From Methanosarcina sp. UBA289 (GTDB taxonomy: Archaea > Halobacteriota > Methanosarcinia > Methanosarcinales > Methanosarcinaceae), in the NCBI GenBank assembly GCA_002496565.1, contig DAKJ01000017.1, positions 310,182-374,181 of the forward strand: a DNA stretch of 64,000 nucleotides, in the 5' to 3' direction. Positions 33,578 to 43,404 of the stretch are shown one piece after another. The notes beneath the pieces are model-generated. The model made no database searches. It saw only the letters and a program-made list of their open reading frames with translations, and was not told where the DNA came from. Position 1 is the first letter of the stretch; each line of letters begins with the position of its first letter. The position numbers and the translations under genes are program-made.

Positions 33578-35032
33578 TTAATGCAGGTTTCCGTCCTCAT
33601 TAAGAATCTTCAAAAGCTCGATGATTGAGTATGAAGCCCGGGTAATTCCCATACTGCGTTTGTCAGTATCAGTGCCCGCCACATAGAGGTTTCGAACAGG
33701 AGTCCGAATATCTGCAAATTTCCCGTTAATTGTGACTGCAGCTTTTTCCGGGATCATTATCTGTTCGTGTTGCATTTCTATATGACTTTCGAGATTCGGA
33801 TGGGCGCGGAAAATCATATCGTAGGCTTTTTTTGTCTCATGTTCCTCACGTTCATTTTCGTCGATCACGAAGGAAAAGCCTATAAGTTGTTTGTCTTTGG
33901 GGGCAAGCGAAGGGTCATAATTACTTATAGGAGTTGCCCAGTAGGCGAAATCCTTGAACCAAATCTCTGAGCCTGTGTACTTGAACTCGGGAAGCTCTTT
34001 CTCCATTCCAAGCCAGATGGTCAGGCTTTTACTGTGGGCTATACCTCCCAGATTTGCAGTATATTCTTGGGGAAGGTCTTTTACCAGCCTGGGAAGTTCG
34101 GTTGCGAAACCTGTGTAGACAACAAGGTTAGAGGAATAGATTTCATCAGCTTCCACGCCTGAAGCCTTTCCGTCCTGTACAAGTATAGAATTAACTTCAC
34201 ATTCTGTTTTGATCTCAACGGTTTCCGGAAGGGAGTAAAGGATGGCGTTGAGCAGAGCTTTTAAGCCCTTTCTGGGATAGCCCTGAGAATAATTTACATC
34301 ATTTGTTGCAAGCCTTTCAAGGGAGGTAAAGGGCTGGGTGACCTTGGTCATCCTACTCTGAAGGGAGGCATGGAGATGATATGGAAGGATCGAAGCAAGA
34401 ATAGACTCCGTAGATGGGGATTTTTTCAGATCCATTCTTCCGATCATCGCATCAAACTGCTCTTGAGTAATACTGTCCCTGACAAAACTGCTTCCTGACA
34501 GGACACGCTGAGCAGAGGTTTCTTTCATTGACCTGCCAGAAAGGAAAGCTGATATTGTATCCACAAAATCATAGGTATCCTTTGAAAGGCCTTTCGGCAA
34601 GAAATTATACACTGACTGACTGGACAGGTCTATTCCGAATGAGGAAAGGGTAAAAGCCTTTGTAAGGGTCTGGGAAAGCAGAACCCTGTCTTTTCTTGGA
34701 AGCACATCAAAAGTCACAAAATCTTTCAGGTTGGAAGGAACTCTTGTAAAGTAATTTTCGGTCCTAATATAATAATGTCCATAGTCCTCAAATACAGGAA
34801 GGTAATCAAAATAATTATCCATCAGTCTTTTCAGTGGGCCTTCAATAAGATGGGTTATCGCGTGCGCTCCTGTATCCACCTGGTAACCATCTACCATGTA
34901 GCTGTTGCAGTTCCCACCTAAATGTTGACTTTTTTCAAGAACAAGGACTGTTTTCCCATGCTTTGAGAGCGTCAGCGCTGCCAGAAGCCCGCTTATGCCC
35001 GCCCCGACAACAATTACATCGTATTTTTTCAT
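33578..35032 (-). CDS. FAD-dependent oxidoreductase, phytoene desaturase/carotenoid isomerase-like
   Basis: The 484-residue protein has an amino-terminal dinucleotide fold DVIVVGAGISGLLAALTLSK followed by LVLEKSQHLGGNCNSYMVDG, the start typical of phytoene desaturase, CRTISO and retinol saturase relatives. A closing FAD motif IRTPVRNLYVAGTDTDKRSM lies near the end. The family oxidises or isomerises polyenes and isoprenoid chains; in this organism it might act on an isoprenoid quinone-like lipid or carotenoid, but the substrate cannot be read. The ribosome site is weak. It stands alone, with a 1-kb gap upstream. Confidence 0.85.
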   Translation of the reverse strand: MKKYDVIVVGAGISGLLAALTLSKHGKTVLVLEKSQHLGGNCNSYMVDGYQVDTGAHAITHLIEGPLKRLMDNYFDYLPVFEDYGHYYIRTENYFTRVPSNLKDFVTFDVLPRKDRVLLSQTLTKAFTLSSFGIDLSSQSVYNFLPKGLSKDTYDFVDTISAFLSGRSMKETSAQRVLSGSSFVRDSITQEQFDAMIGRMDLKKSPSTESILASILPYHLHASLQSRMTKVTQPFTSLERLATNDVNYSQGYPRKGLKALLNAILYSLPETVEIKTECEVNSILVQDGKASGVEADEIYSSNLVVYTGFATELPRLVKDLPQEYTANLGGIAHSKSLTIWLGMEKELPEFKYTGSEIWFKDFAYWATPISNYDPSLAPKDKQLIGFSFVIDENEREEHETKKAYDMIFRAHPNLESHIEMQHEQIMIPEKAAVTINGKFADIRTPVRNLYVAGTDTDKRSMGITRASYSIIELLKILNEDGNLH

Positions 35033-35623
35033 ACCCTAAACTACCTCAACTTTTTCCAGTGAATTAAGTTCTTATTTAATGCAGTTGTGCACCTTAGTTC
35101 TCTCAACTCACAACAGAATCCCACATTAGTGGAAGGGTTAAATAAATATGTTGAAAATATAAAGAATTATTTTAAGTCAGAGATATCTTTGAAATCATAT
35201 TATATAATTTATGGTTTACCTACTTTATATTCAATCTATTCAATCCCTGTCTTACACCTGTAGAGTACAATAGAGAAAAATAGTATTTATAATTAGTAGT
35301 AGTTATATAATAAAGATCTCAATAACATGTCTTATTATTGTTCAGTGATCTACGTAATATGATTTAAAGGCTTTTTAAGATGATATCGCAAAAGCAGAGA
35401 AAAGTCGCTATTTTCTTTTGTACATTCCAGGATAATTCTCAGTCTGTAAATTTACTATCTCCTCGAAGATTTTGTTCGTATTTATTTTTCGATCTCATAT
35501 AAAAATAGAGAAAGTTATCCATATGTTAATAAGTTAAAAAGGTAGTAAAGTTTAAAAATTAGATACAAATTGAAAATTAAATTTTAAAGCCTACATAGAA
35601 AGTATAAATACAATTCTTGAAGT

Positions 35624-35734
35624 TTAGTCCTCAATGTTTACTCGTCTAAACTTGAGGTAAATCAGCAATATTCCAATAAAACCACCTAAAATAAGATACT
35701 TTATAATTGTTTTTAATCGTACCACATCAGTCAT
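35624..35734 (-). CDS. possible 36-residue single-helix membrane protein
   Basis: In the 1-kb gap 35033-36073 the minus strand has GGGGG next to ATG 35734 (a GTG at 35725 has better spacing). The product starts MTDVVRLKTIIKYLILGGFI and goes on with GILLIYLKFRR, a helix flanked by basic residues. TATATATAAAA lies just upstream at about 35743-35753. It may be a genuine small membrane protein. Nothing else convincing is seen in the gap; a 64-codon frame at 35773-35967 has no site and a repeated segment. Confidence 0.35.
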   Translation of the reverse strand: MTDVVRLKTIIKYLILGGFIGILLIYLKFRRVNIED

Positions 35735-36073
35735 CCCCCAATTTTATATATAGTTAATATGTTGTACACATATTACAAGTTTTCGTTACAAATTTGCCTT
35801 GGAAAAATTAATTGATCAGTCAGGTACTTCATAATTGCGTGAAATTTCATAATTGCGTGAAATGAGCAGGGACCTTGTTCAAGCGACAAAAAGAAAGAGA
35901 CAATGCTCAGACAGGAAGCCAGAAATGAAGCCTGAAAAAAAAGATTCAAGTATGTCATTCTTGCCACAAAGAACAGTAGAAGTATGACTGCGACTACTGG
36001 ATTGAAAAAACTGGTTAGAAGAACAATAGTTTTTTTCAGAGAGGTTGTCAGTTAGTTTAATGGAGGATTAATT

Positions 36074-36865
36074 ATGATAAGGATTGAAGAGTTGGGGGAA
36101 AAGCTTACAGAAGCCGGCAGGTTGCAATTACGTTCTTTATGTGTTTACGGTATGGATAAAATCCCTGAAGGAGCAGTTCCGTCGTACACGATAGACCGCT
36201 GTATAGCAAAGGCTGTATATATTTCTGCTTTCTTTAAAGAGACGCCTCCACTATATATTGAAGCAGGTCACGAACAGTGCTGCACTGGCGGAATGGTCTG
36301 GATGGGACTTGCGGAACCACACCCTAAACTAAAATACTTCTTGACTGTAGGCACTCCAGACTTCCGTGGAGGTGCTGCCGAGCATTTAAAGGCAACTCCT
36401 GAGCTATTCGATGAACAGAGAGAACGAGCAGGAAAAATCACTCCATACGGCAAATACACAGTCATCGCTCCCTGTACTCAAAACCTTGTACCTGAAGCTG
36501 TCAGAGCGTTCATCGTCTTCGCAGGCAGCGAGCAGATCCGAAATCTCTGCGGGCTGGCACAGTTCAATAGTTCTGATCCTTTTTTTAAAACCTTGATACC
36601 GGGAGGACCGATATGTGCTACTATGATCGCTTTTCCTGCTGGTATGGCAGAAAACGCGCCGAAAGACTCCGCCTATGTTGGGCCTGTTGATCCTACAGGA
36701 AACCCCTGGCTGCCCCCCGAATTGATGATAATGGGCATTCCTTTGAGGCTGGCGCAACAGATGGGAGCCGACATGGAAGAGTCCTTTATCTGCAAGCGGA
36801 GCAAAACAGCATACCCTGAGCACCGTACAGTGATAAAACCGTATATAAAGGATACAGAGAAGTGA
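36074..36865 (+). CDS. DUF169 family protein
   Basis: The 263-residue soluble protein fits DUF169 (COG2043), a family widespread in methanogens and anaerobes. Recognisable stretches are the cysteine-bearing YTIDRCIAKAV, EAGHEQCCTGGMVWMGL, the GGPICATMIAFPAGMAENAP block, and the C-terminal GIPLRLAQQMGADMEESFIC region. Several conserved cysteines suggest metal or thiol chemistry. A strong GGAGGATTAATT precedes the ATG. It is a single-gene unit. Function not known to me. Confidence 0.8.
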   Translation: MIRIEELGEKLTEAGRLQLRSLCVYGMDKIPEGAVPSYTIDRCIAKAVYISAFFKETPPLYIEAGHEQCCTGGMVWMGLAEPHPKLKYFLTVGTPDFRGGAAEHLKATPELFDEQRERAGKITPYGKYTVIAPCTQNLVPEAVRAFIVFAGSEQIRNLCGLAQFNSSDPFFKTLIPGGPICATMIAFPAGMAENAPKDSAYVGPVDPTGNPWLPPELMIMGIPLRLAQQMGADMEESFICKRSKTAYPEHRTVIKPYIKDTEK

Positions 36866-37344
36866 GAACTTTCAGGCACGAGTTTGAAACTGAGGCATGG
36901 ACTTCGAATAGCAAAGAATGAATTTTTCAATTTAAGAGCCAGGTATTTGAAAAGCTGGCAAAACAAATATTAATATCAGCTTCAGCCAGCTAACTGTCCG
37001 GTAATTTTTACGGTAATTTTTTGTTTTCAGAAAAAAGGGAATTTTGCCTGGAAATTCTACCTTTTACTGGCTTCAAAGGCTTCATATAAAAACTTTACTG
37101 AGATAGAAAAGTTCACAAAATCAATAATTTTGAGTTATAGATATTGTTTAGAAAACTTGCTAAGTTATAAAAGTCCTAAGCCAGTCCAAGACCAAGACTT
37201 AGAGGAAAGCTCACCAGATAACCCAAAGGATAGACCTGGACTCATGCCTGGATTGAAGCAAAATGGTTTATGATCTTTATTCTCGAAAACCAAAAAGGAA
37301 AATTTTTAAACACCAACTTGATATGATTTTACGGTGTTTGGCAG

Positions 37345-39072
37345 TTGGTAGACCAGGAGAAAATTCACAATCAATGCATGAGCAATGATCCAGAAGAGCG
37401 TAAACATGCGTTAGAGGAATTAAATAATTTCTTCTCATCCATGCCAGATAAACAACAGGCATGGGACGATATACTGAGATTAACAAATGATATAGACATG
37501 CTTGTGAGGAATTATGCTGCCTCTGCTCTTGATTATGTGTTTTCTCATGTGCTGGATAAACAACAAGCATGGAATGATTTACATAGACTGGCTAGTGATG
37601 AAGACAGTGATGTGAGATTTAGGGCTGCCCAAGCTCTTGGTTCTGCTTTTTCTCACGTGCCAGATAAACAACAGGCATGGAATGATTTACATAGACTGAC
37701 TAATGATGAAGAAAGATATATGAGATTTAGTGCTACCTTTGCTTTTTATTCTATTTTTTCTCACGTGCCTGACAAACGACAGGCATGGAATGATTTACAT
37801 AGACTGACTAATGATGAAGACAAGCTTGTGAGAGCTGTAGCTACCTTTGCTCTTGGTTCTGCGTTTTCTTATGTGCCAGACAAACGACAGGCATGGAATG
37901 ATTTACATAGACTGAACAATGATGAGGATTATTATGTGAGAACAACCTCAAACTATTCTCTTGGAAGAGTTTCAATATTCATGGCTTCCCAGGCAGAAAC
38001 AGAGGAAAATTACAAAAAGGAATTAGAAAAGGCAATTGAATATTTCGAAATCGCAGCAAAGGAATCATCTAGCTCTAATCCGTCTCAATTTTGCCTTCCG
38101 TTCTATCGCTCATTCTATTTAATAATTTTCAAAAAACAGAAAGCTAGAGAAGAAGTGAACAAATATCTGGAAGAAGCTAAAGCTGCAATTGAAGGTTCAG
38201 AGAGCAAAAAACAGCTTTTAGAAGCTGTTGAAAACCTTGCAGAAGCATTAAAAGAAGTCCAGAATATGGGAAATTTAGATTTCTCTGGGATGAAGGATGA
38301 GCTTAATTTCTATAGGAAATACTGTGATCGTGCCACAGAACTAATAAAATGTTCTGACGAAAAAGCACCGTTTGCGACAGAAGTTCTGAGAAAAGGACTA
38401 CCTATTCTGGACAGAAATATAAAAAGAACCCTAGAAGAGATTCAAGAAAAAGCAAAAAGTACATACAAGCAATCTCAAGGAACCGTCACAGAAGAAATTG
38501 CATACTCAATTTGCAGGGAAGTTCAAAAATGGGAAATGGGTAGTCCAGAAGAAATGACACAAAAGGTAGAGGATATTGCATATGTCTTAAAAAGGAAAAT
38601 TGGATATGTTCCCGAAAATGAGTATGTTTTGAATAAAATTGAAGCAATGAGATACGAAAGAAATCTGGTAAAACAATATGAAGCCCTACTTTTTGTGATT
38701 GAGCAAATTCCTACTATCACAGTGGTTCCTGAAGATGCTGTTATAGAAAATATCAACAAAGTAGGTCAAGAATTAGGAACAAAATTGGATGGTCTTTCTC
38801 AAGGAATGAACGAGATCAGGATTAGCTTAAGCCCTGGAATAACACAAGAAATTGAAATTTCTTCAGGGATTGAGATTTTGGGAACAGGTGCAGCGCTAAT
38901 AACAACAATTCCTTTACAAGAAATTTCTTACGCTGAACTTAAAGAAGACTTGCAAAGGATAAAAGGAGAACATATTAGCAAATTGTCTGAACTTCCAAAA
39001 AGATTAGCTAACAGAATTAAAGGTTATTTATTACTGAAAGACAGAGAAGATATCACTAAGCAGTTAACTTGA
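37345..39072 (+). CDS. HEAT-repeat protein with coiled-coil/helical carboxyl half
   Basis: The 575-residue protein opens with five nearly identical 36-residue HEAT-like repeats of the form DKQQAWNDLHRLTNDED followed by VRF.AA.ALGSAFSHVP. A helical region (EKAIEYFEIAAKESSSSNPS), a central coiled region with many glutamates, and a last part (EIRISLSPGITQEIEISSGI; ELPKRLANRIKGYLLLKDRE) follow. The family is frequent in Methanosarcina, where copies vary in repeat number. No signal or membrane helix. It starts at TTG 37345 (MVDQEKIHNQ), which matches how I recall relatives beginning, though the site is weak and the ATG at 37378 is possible. Function unknown. Confidence 0.8.
   Translation: MVDQEKIHNQCMSNDPEERKHALEELNNFFSSMPDKQQAWDDILRLTNDIDMLVRNYAASALDYVFSHVLDKQQAWNDLHRLASDEDSDVRFRAAQALGSAFSHVPDKQQAWNDLHRLTNDEERYMRFSATFAFYSIFSHVPDKRQAWNDLHRLTNDEDKLVRAVATFALGSAFSYVPDKRQAWNDLHRLNNDEDYYVRTTSNYSLGRVSIFMASQAETEENYKKELEKAIEYFEIAAKESSSSNPSQFCLPFYRSFYLIIFKKQKAREEVNKYLEEAKAAIEGSESKKQLLEAVENLAEALKEVQNMGNLDFSGMKDELNFYRKYCDRATELIKCSDEKAPFATEVLRKGLPILDRNIKRTLEEIQEKAKSTYKQSQGTVTEEIAYSICREVQKWEMGSPEEMTQKVEDIAYVLKRKIGYVPENEYVLNKIEAMRYERNLVKQYEALLFVIEQIPTITVVPEDAVIENINKVGQELGTKLDGLSQGMNEIRISLSPGITQEIEISSGIEILGTGAALITTIPLQEISYAELKEDLQRIKGEHISKLSELPKRLANRIKGYLLLKDREDITKQLT
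37444..37983 (+). repeat. five 108-bp tandem repeats inside the HEAT gene
   Basis: Copies begin at 37444, 37552, 37660, 37768 and 37876, each coding for DK.QAWNDLHRL-type 36-residue units. Segments such as GGCATGGAATGATTTACATA are identical between copies, so the expansion is recent or homogenised by recombination; copy number is likely to vary between strains. Confidence 0.85.
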
Positions 39073-39344
39073 AGTGGGCTATCTTTATTGATCAGTCAAC
39101 GATACATTTATTGCCTATTTTACTTGCTTCATACCTGAATGTAAAAACGACTTTAGTCTAACTCATTTATACCAGACAACTGAACGGTTTCTGAATGTGG
39201 GGCGCTCGATATTTAAACATTAAAAACAAAAAAGCGCTTCGGAATTTATCTCATGAAACGCTCACTGTATATCCTGTACAGAATATATATTCATGCCTGC
39301 TCTTTGTTCTAAAGAATTCATTTCTCCTATACAATGGTGATCTT

Positions 39345-40187
39345 TTGTCTACAAAAATTAGCCGTGAAAGTTTTATCCGGTCTATCGCAGACCTTTTAAG
39401 AAAAGCGGAAATCGAGCTTCCTGACGATGTAGCAAATGCCCTCCGGAAAGCTGAAACCGCAGAAGAAAATCAGGTTGCAAAATCTCAGCTTCAGGCAATC
39501 CTGAAGAACCTTGAAATTGCAAAAAAGCATGGAGTTCCCATGTGTCAGGATACAGGCATTATGATCTTTTTTGCTGAAATAGGAACTGAGTTTCAGTCCG
39601 GCTTTGACCTGGAGGCAGCGATCAGGGAGGCCGTAACCATTGCAACAGCCGAAATTCCTCTCCGGCCAAATGCCGTTGATCCTCTGACCCGAAAGAATAG
39701 TGGAAACAATACAGGGGTTGGAATTCCGGATATTCACTGGAAATTTGTTCCCGGAAATCAGTTAAAAATAACCGCTGCCCCTAAAGGTGCAGGTTCGGAA
39801 AATATGAGTTATCTGCGTATGTTTAACCCGACAGAAATCGGAAACATAAAAAACTTCGTGCTCGAGACTGTAGTAAATGCCGGGGGAATGCCCTGTCCTC
39901 CTCTGACCATAGGAGTAGGGATTGGAGGTTCTTTTGATGCGGCAGCCAGGCTTGCAAAAGAAGCCTTGCTTGAGCCCCTTGATGCCCCAATGGAAGGATT
40001 GGAAAAAGAAATCTTTGAGGCTGTAAACACTCTCGGAATAGGCTGTATGGGCCTTGGCGGCAGTACAACTGCCCTTGCAGTGCACGTAAAAACCGCTCAC
40101 TGTCATACGGCTTCCCTTCCGGTTGCAATAAATATTCAGTGCTGGGCGAATAGGCATGCTTCGGTTGTGTTCAGGGGGGATGAATAA
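39345..40187 (+). CDS. fumA: fumarate hydratase class I, alpha subunit
   Basis: Class I fumarase is a [4Fe-4S] enzyme interconverting fumarate and malate; methanogens use it in their incomplete citric acid cycle. The 280-residue subunit has VPMCQDTGIMIFF, SGNNTGVGIPDIHW, SENMSYLRMFNPTE, GGMPCPPLTIGVGIGGSFD and GIGCMGLGGSTTALAVHV, with three cysteines suited to the cluster. The start is taken as the TTG at 39345 after GGTGA, giving the usual length; the frame is open to 39195, but those 50 residues look unlike the family. It overlaps the beta gene by one base (TAATG). Confidence 0.93.
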   Translation: MSTKISRESFIRSIADLLRKAEIELPDDVANALRKAETAEENQVAKSQLQAILKNLEIAKKHGVPMCQDTGIMIFFAEIGTEFQSGFDLEAAIREAVTIATAEIPLRPNAVDPLTRKNSGNNTGVGIPDIHWKFVPGNQLKITAAPKGAGSENMSYLRMFNPTEIGNIKNFVLETVVNAGGMPCPPLTIGVGIGGSFDAAARLAKEALLEPLDAPMEGLEKEIFEAVNTLGIGCMGLGGSTTALAVHVKTAHCHTASLPVAINIQCWANRHASVVFRGDE

Positions 40188-40762
40188 TGGAGTATCACCT
40201 GAAAACACCGCTGAAATTAGAAGATATCGAGAAACTTAATGCAGGAGACATTGTCTATATCTCAGGAGAAATCCTGACAGCCAGGGACGAAGCTCATGCA
40301 AGAATTCTCGAGATGGAAGAAAAAGGAGAAAAACTTCCCTTTTCTCTGGAAGGCGCTGTGATTTATCACTGCGGCCCCCTAATGAAGCAAACCGAAAACG
40401 GCTGGAAAGTAGTATCAGCAGGTCCTACGACCAGCGGCAGGATGTCAAAAATGACACCTTCTCTCCTGAAAGCAAATGATGTTCGGGCAATTATAGGAAA
40501 AGGCGGGATGAAAAGCATAGCCGATGCCCTGAAGAACAGGTGCGTTTATCTGGCTTATACAGGTGGATGTGCAGCCCTTGCCGCAGAATTAATCAAGGAA
40601 GTAAAAACTGTCCACTGGCTTGACCTTGGAATGCCTGAAGCAGTCTGGGTGCTCAGAGTGGAAGATTTCGGGCCGCTTATTGTAGGAATTGACACGAAAG
40701 GAACGGATATTTTTGCAGAGGTAAGGGAAAAAGCTCAAAAACAGCTTGAGAAGCAAGAATAA
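40187..40762 (+). CDS. fumB: fumarate hydratase class I, beta subunit
   Basis: This 191-residue subunit supplies the swivelling domain of two-subunit fumarase. Conserved parts are GDIVYISGEILTARDEAHAR, IYHCGPLMK, SAGPTTSGRMSKM, GKGGM and AYTGGCAALAAELIKEVKTV, and the DLGMPEAVWVLRVEDFGPLI region near the end. The ATG overlaps the alpha-subunit TAA, so both are made from one message. Downstream, 40763-41036 holds degenerate AAGCTTGAAAA/AGCTCAAAA repeats and no gene. Confidence 0.93.
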   Translation: MEYHLKTPLKLEDIEKLNAGDIVYISGEILTARDEAHARILEMEEKGEKLPFSLEGAVIYHCGPLMKQTENGWKVVSAGPTTSGRMSKMTPSLLKANDVRAIIGKGGMKSIADALKNRCVYLAYTGGCAALAAELIKEVKTVHWLDLGMPEAVWVLRVEDFGPLIVGIDTKGTDIFAEVREKAQKQLEKQE

Positions 40763-41036
40763 ACTGAAAAATAGCTTGAAAATAGGAATAAACTCAAGAG
40801 TGCCCCAAAGGTGGCTTGAAAGAGAGGAATAAGCTCAAAAGCAAAAGCAACTTGAAAAGCAAGAGCAAAGCCAGTATTTTTCGTTAGCTGGTAGCAGGGA
40901 GAAAAGGCAACAGAAAATTTGTACTCTGGGCCTTGATCTTCAATATTTAAGTAGTCTGCCAGATTTCTAGCTTCAAGGAAAAAAGATTTTGTGAAGCTGT
41001 CACTTTTACAAGTATCTAATCTTCTAATACCGGCCC

Positions 41037-41312
41037 TTAATTGTAGTCTTCCTCAAGCTGCCTGAAAGCCTTTACAAGAGATTCCATTTTTCGGACGATA
41101 ATTATCCCTAGCAGGGAAAGTTCATATATCCTATCCTGTTGAATCACGAGCCCGTTTTCCTTTAGCTTTTTAAGCTGTGGCAGGATCGCGACCGAGTTCG
41201 TGTCAAGCTCATTATTGATCTCTTCAATGGTCCTAGGCTTTTCTTTGAGGAGGAGAAGCAGCTCAGTCCTTTTTTCGGAAGACAAAAGAATTGTGATCAG
41301 GGTAGATCTCAT
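41037..41312 (-). CDS. truncated winged-helix regulator lacking its FilR1/DUF1724 sensor domain
   Basis: About 91 residues starting MRSTLITILLSSEKRTELLL make a winged helix (KPRTIEEINNELDTNSVAIL as helix-turn-helix, LVIQQDRIYELSLLG as wing, then a dimer helix IVRKMESLVKAFRQLEEDYN). In the usual Methanosarcina family the sequence continues for about 170 more residues with a FilR1-like ligand domain; here a TAA follows directly and the downstream DNA shows no trace of it. It may work as a free DNA-binding module or be a remnant. It lies 210 bp behind the MFS gene on the same strand and might regulate it. Confidence 0.7.
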   Translation of the reverse strand: MRSTLITILLSSEKRTELLLLLKEKPRTIEEINNELDTNSVAILPQLKKLKENGLVIQQDRIYELSLLGIIIVRKMESLVKAFRQLEEDYN

Positions 41313-41566
41313 CATTCCTACTGCAAAAACTGTAAATATATACTTTTTCATTCTCAAGATTATAATTTTATGACAAATTAGCTCAAGAGCTTTGATTGAT
41401 AGAAAGATCTTGTTTTTAAAATAAAATTGTCACAAAAACAGACAAACAGGTTTCTACCCTCAATAAAATGAATGAAAAAGAGAAAAAACATTTTTATCCT
41501 AAGATATGTTTAGAAATAACTCTTCTAGGTCTGAAGATTTTTAAATTTTTCAAATTATAGGCTGTT

Positions 41567-43183
41567 TTACTGCTCGGTTTGTGGAGGAACCAGAATCCCA
41601 GGCGGCAGGAAGATTGAGGCGATTATGCCAAATCCCGCAAAAATCACCAGCCCCCACAGCGAAACTTTTATTCCCTGAATGCGGGCGACCTCATTGACCC
41701 TCGAGATTTCATGAGAAAGTTCAGGAGAGGCATCTTTCAGGATAGCTGTCAGTTGTTGATTGGTCAAAAAGCGGGAATTTTCCTCTACTGAGGATATCAC
41801 AGAGGGTTTGAGATCCTCCGGAATAACAGTACTGTCGTTTATGAGGGTAGTAGCTCCTCCTACAAAGCCTACAATGACGATGGAACCCATCAAAGCAGTC
41901 CCGATAGCCATACCCAGGTTCTGGGAAGTGCTCATAAAGGCAGCTGTCTCGCTTGTCCTTTCATGAACTACCTGGGAGAGGACGAGATTCATTATCTGGG
42001 ATGACATAACTCCTACGCCTATACCTATTAAGGCAAAACCTGTTAGCAGGGCAAACCCTCTGACCTCCACATTAATGGTTGCAATAGCCAGTAAAAGCCC
42101 TGCAATAAGTACAAGCAACCCAACCTGGATGATACGCTTTGGGGCTATGCGGGCAGATAATCGAGATGCTGTAAGCGAAGCAATTAAAAGCGGTATGGAG
42201 AGGGGGAGGTAGAGAAAGCCTGTCTGCATAGCGTCGAAGCCCAGGGCGATCTGGAGGAAAAGGGCCATGCTGAACAGGAAACCTCCTATAAGAGTGGTCT
42301 GAGCCATCTGGACAAAGATGCCTGAAGTAATCCTTCGGTCCTTTAGCACATCGAGTCTTACGAGCGGCATCCTCCCCAGAATAATGACGTGATGTTCCCA
42401 CAGGGCAAAGCACAGCAGTATAATGATTCCTGCTAAAATAAACACCGGGGTAGGGGAAAGGCCGAACGGGGAAATTTCAATCCCTCCAATTGAGAAAATA
42501 TGACGTGCCTCCCACCAGCCGTAGTCCCCTGCTAGTAATATCCCAAAAACAATAAACCCCATCCCCAGCGCAGAGATTATCGAGCCGACTATATCCAGCT
42601 TGGGTTTCTCTTCAGTCTCAAGGGGTGCATCCAGAATATATCGGCTTAACAACAGGACAATGAGTACTATCACTACCTCACCCCCAAAAGCAAGCCTCCA
42701 TGTGTACTTAGTTGTCAGCCAGCCTCCTATAATGGGACCGAGGGCAATTGCGCTTGCAACAATTCCACCTAATATGCCATAAGCAAGGGCACGGTCCTTC
42801 CCACTGTAGTTTGAGGTCACGAGCGTCTGGATAGCAGGCATGACAAGGGTTGCCCCAATCCCTTCAAGGATCGACCAGCCTATAAACAATACATCCATTG
42901 TCGGGCTGATCGCAGTCAGGAAAGAACCAGTACCGTAGACGATCAGTCCTGTCCTGAATGCCCTTTTTCTGCCAATAATATCGCCGATTTTTCCTCCGGT
43001 GATCATAAATGATGCCATTACAAGAGCATAGAGTGTGATGGCACCCTGGACAGTAGCAACGTTAGTGTGAAAATCTTTAATGAGTGTTGAAATCGAAACA
43101 TTCATTATCGTCGTATCAATAACAAGCACAAACATTGCAAGCACGAGTGCAGTAATTACAATTTTCTTTTCCACAGTAACCAC
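41567..43183 (-). CDS. MFS multidrug-type transporter, DHA2 (EmrB/QacA) family
   Basis: The 538-residue protein has about 14 transmembrane helices and the DHA2 signatures: motif D1 LVIDTTIMNVSIST in helix 1, motif A GGKIGDIIGRKRAF between helices 2 and 3, and motif C GGIVASAIALGPIIGGWLTT in helix 5. A carboxyl hydrophilic loop (SSVEENSRFLTNQQLTAILK) precedes the last helix. The family exports drugs or other amphiphilic compounds by proton antiport; substrate is unknown. It begins at GTG or ATG near 43183 without a strong site. A stand-alone winged-helix gene lies downstream. Confidence 0.9.
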   Translation of the reverse strand: MVTVEKKIVITALVLAMFVLVIDTTIMNVSISTLIKDFHTNVATVQGAITLYALVMASFMITGGKIGDIIGRKRAFRTGLIVYGTGSFLTAISPTMDVLFIGWSILEGIGATLVMPAIQTLVTSNYSGKDRALAYGILGGIVASAIALGPIIGGWLTTKYTWRLAFGGEVVIVLIVLLLSRYILDAPLETEEKPKLDIVGSIISALGMGFIVFGILLAGDYGWWEARHIFSIGGIEISPFGLSPTPVFILAGIIILLCFALWEHHVIILGRMPLVRLDVLKDRRITSGIFVQMAQTTLIGGFLFSMALFLQIALGFDAMQTGFLYLPLSIPLLIASLTASRLSARIAPKRIIQVGLLVLIAGLLLAIATINVEVRGFALLTGFALIGIGVGVMSSQIMNLVLSQVVHERTSETAAFMSTSQNLGMAIGTALMGSIVIVGFVGGATTLINDSTVIPEDLKPSVISSVEENSRFLTNQQLTAILKDASPELSHEISRVNEVARIQGIKVSLWGLVIFAGFGIIASIFLPPGILVPPQTEQ

Positions 43184-43404
43184 TTCGGAAGTTAGATTGT
43201 AAGAGTAGCCTGGTTACATCCGGGTAAGATACTCTTTCATACGACGCTATCCGAAAATCGACTGGTAGCTTTACTGTTGCTGCTCTCTAGTTAAGATATT
43301 CCTTCGTGCCAGAAAGGACTTCAAAAAAAGTAACCAAAATAAATCTGAATTCCTTTTTAGCTGTTGGGAAAATCATGAATTACTATCAGCTAAATAGGCA
43401 TGTT

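Noticed and set aside
35773..35967. 64-residue minus-strand ORF in the 35-36 kb gap
   Set aside because: No ribosome site, contains the accidental repeat HAIMKFHAIMK from a short DNA duplication, no recognisable family.
39195..39344. 50-residue extension of the fumarase alpha subunit
   Set aside because: Residues are unlike the family and the length would be too great; GGTGA precedes the TTG at 39345.
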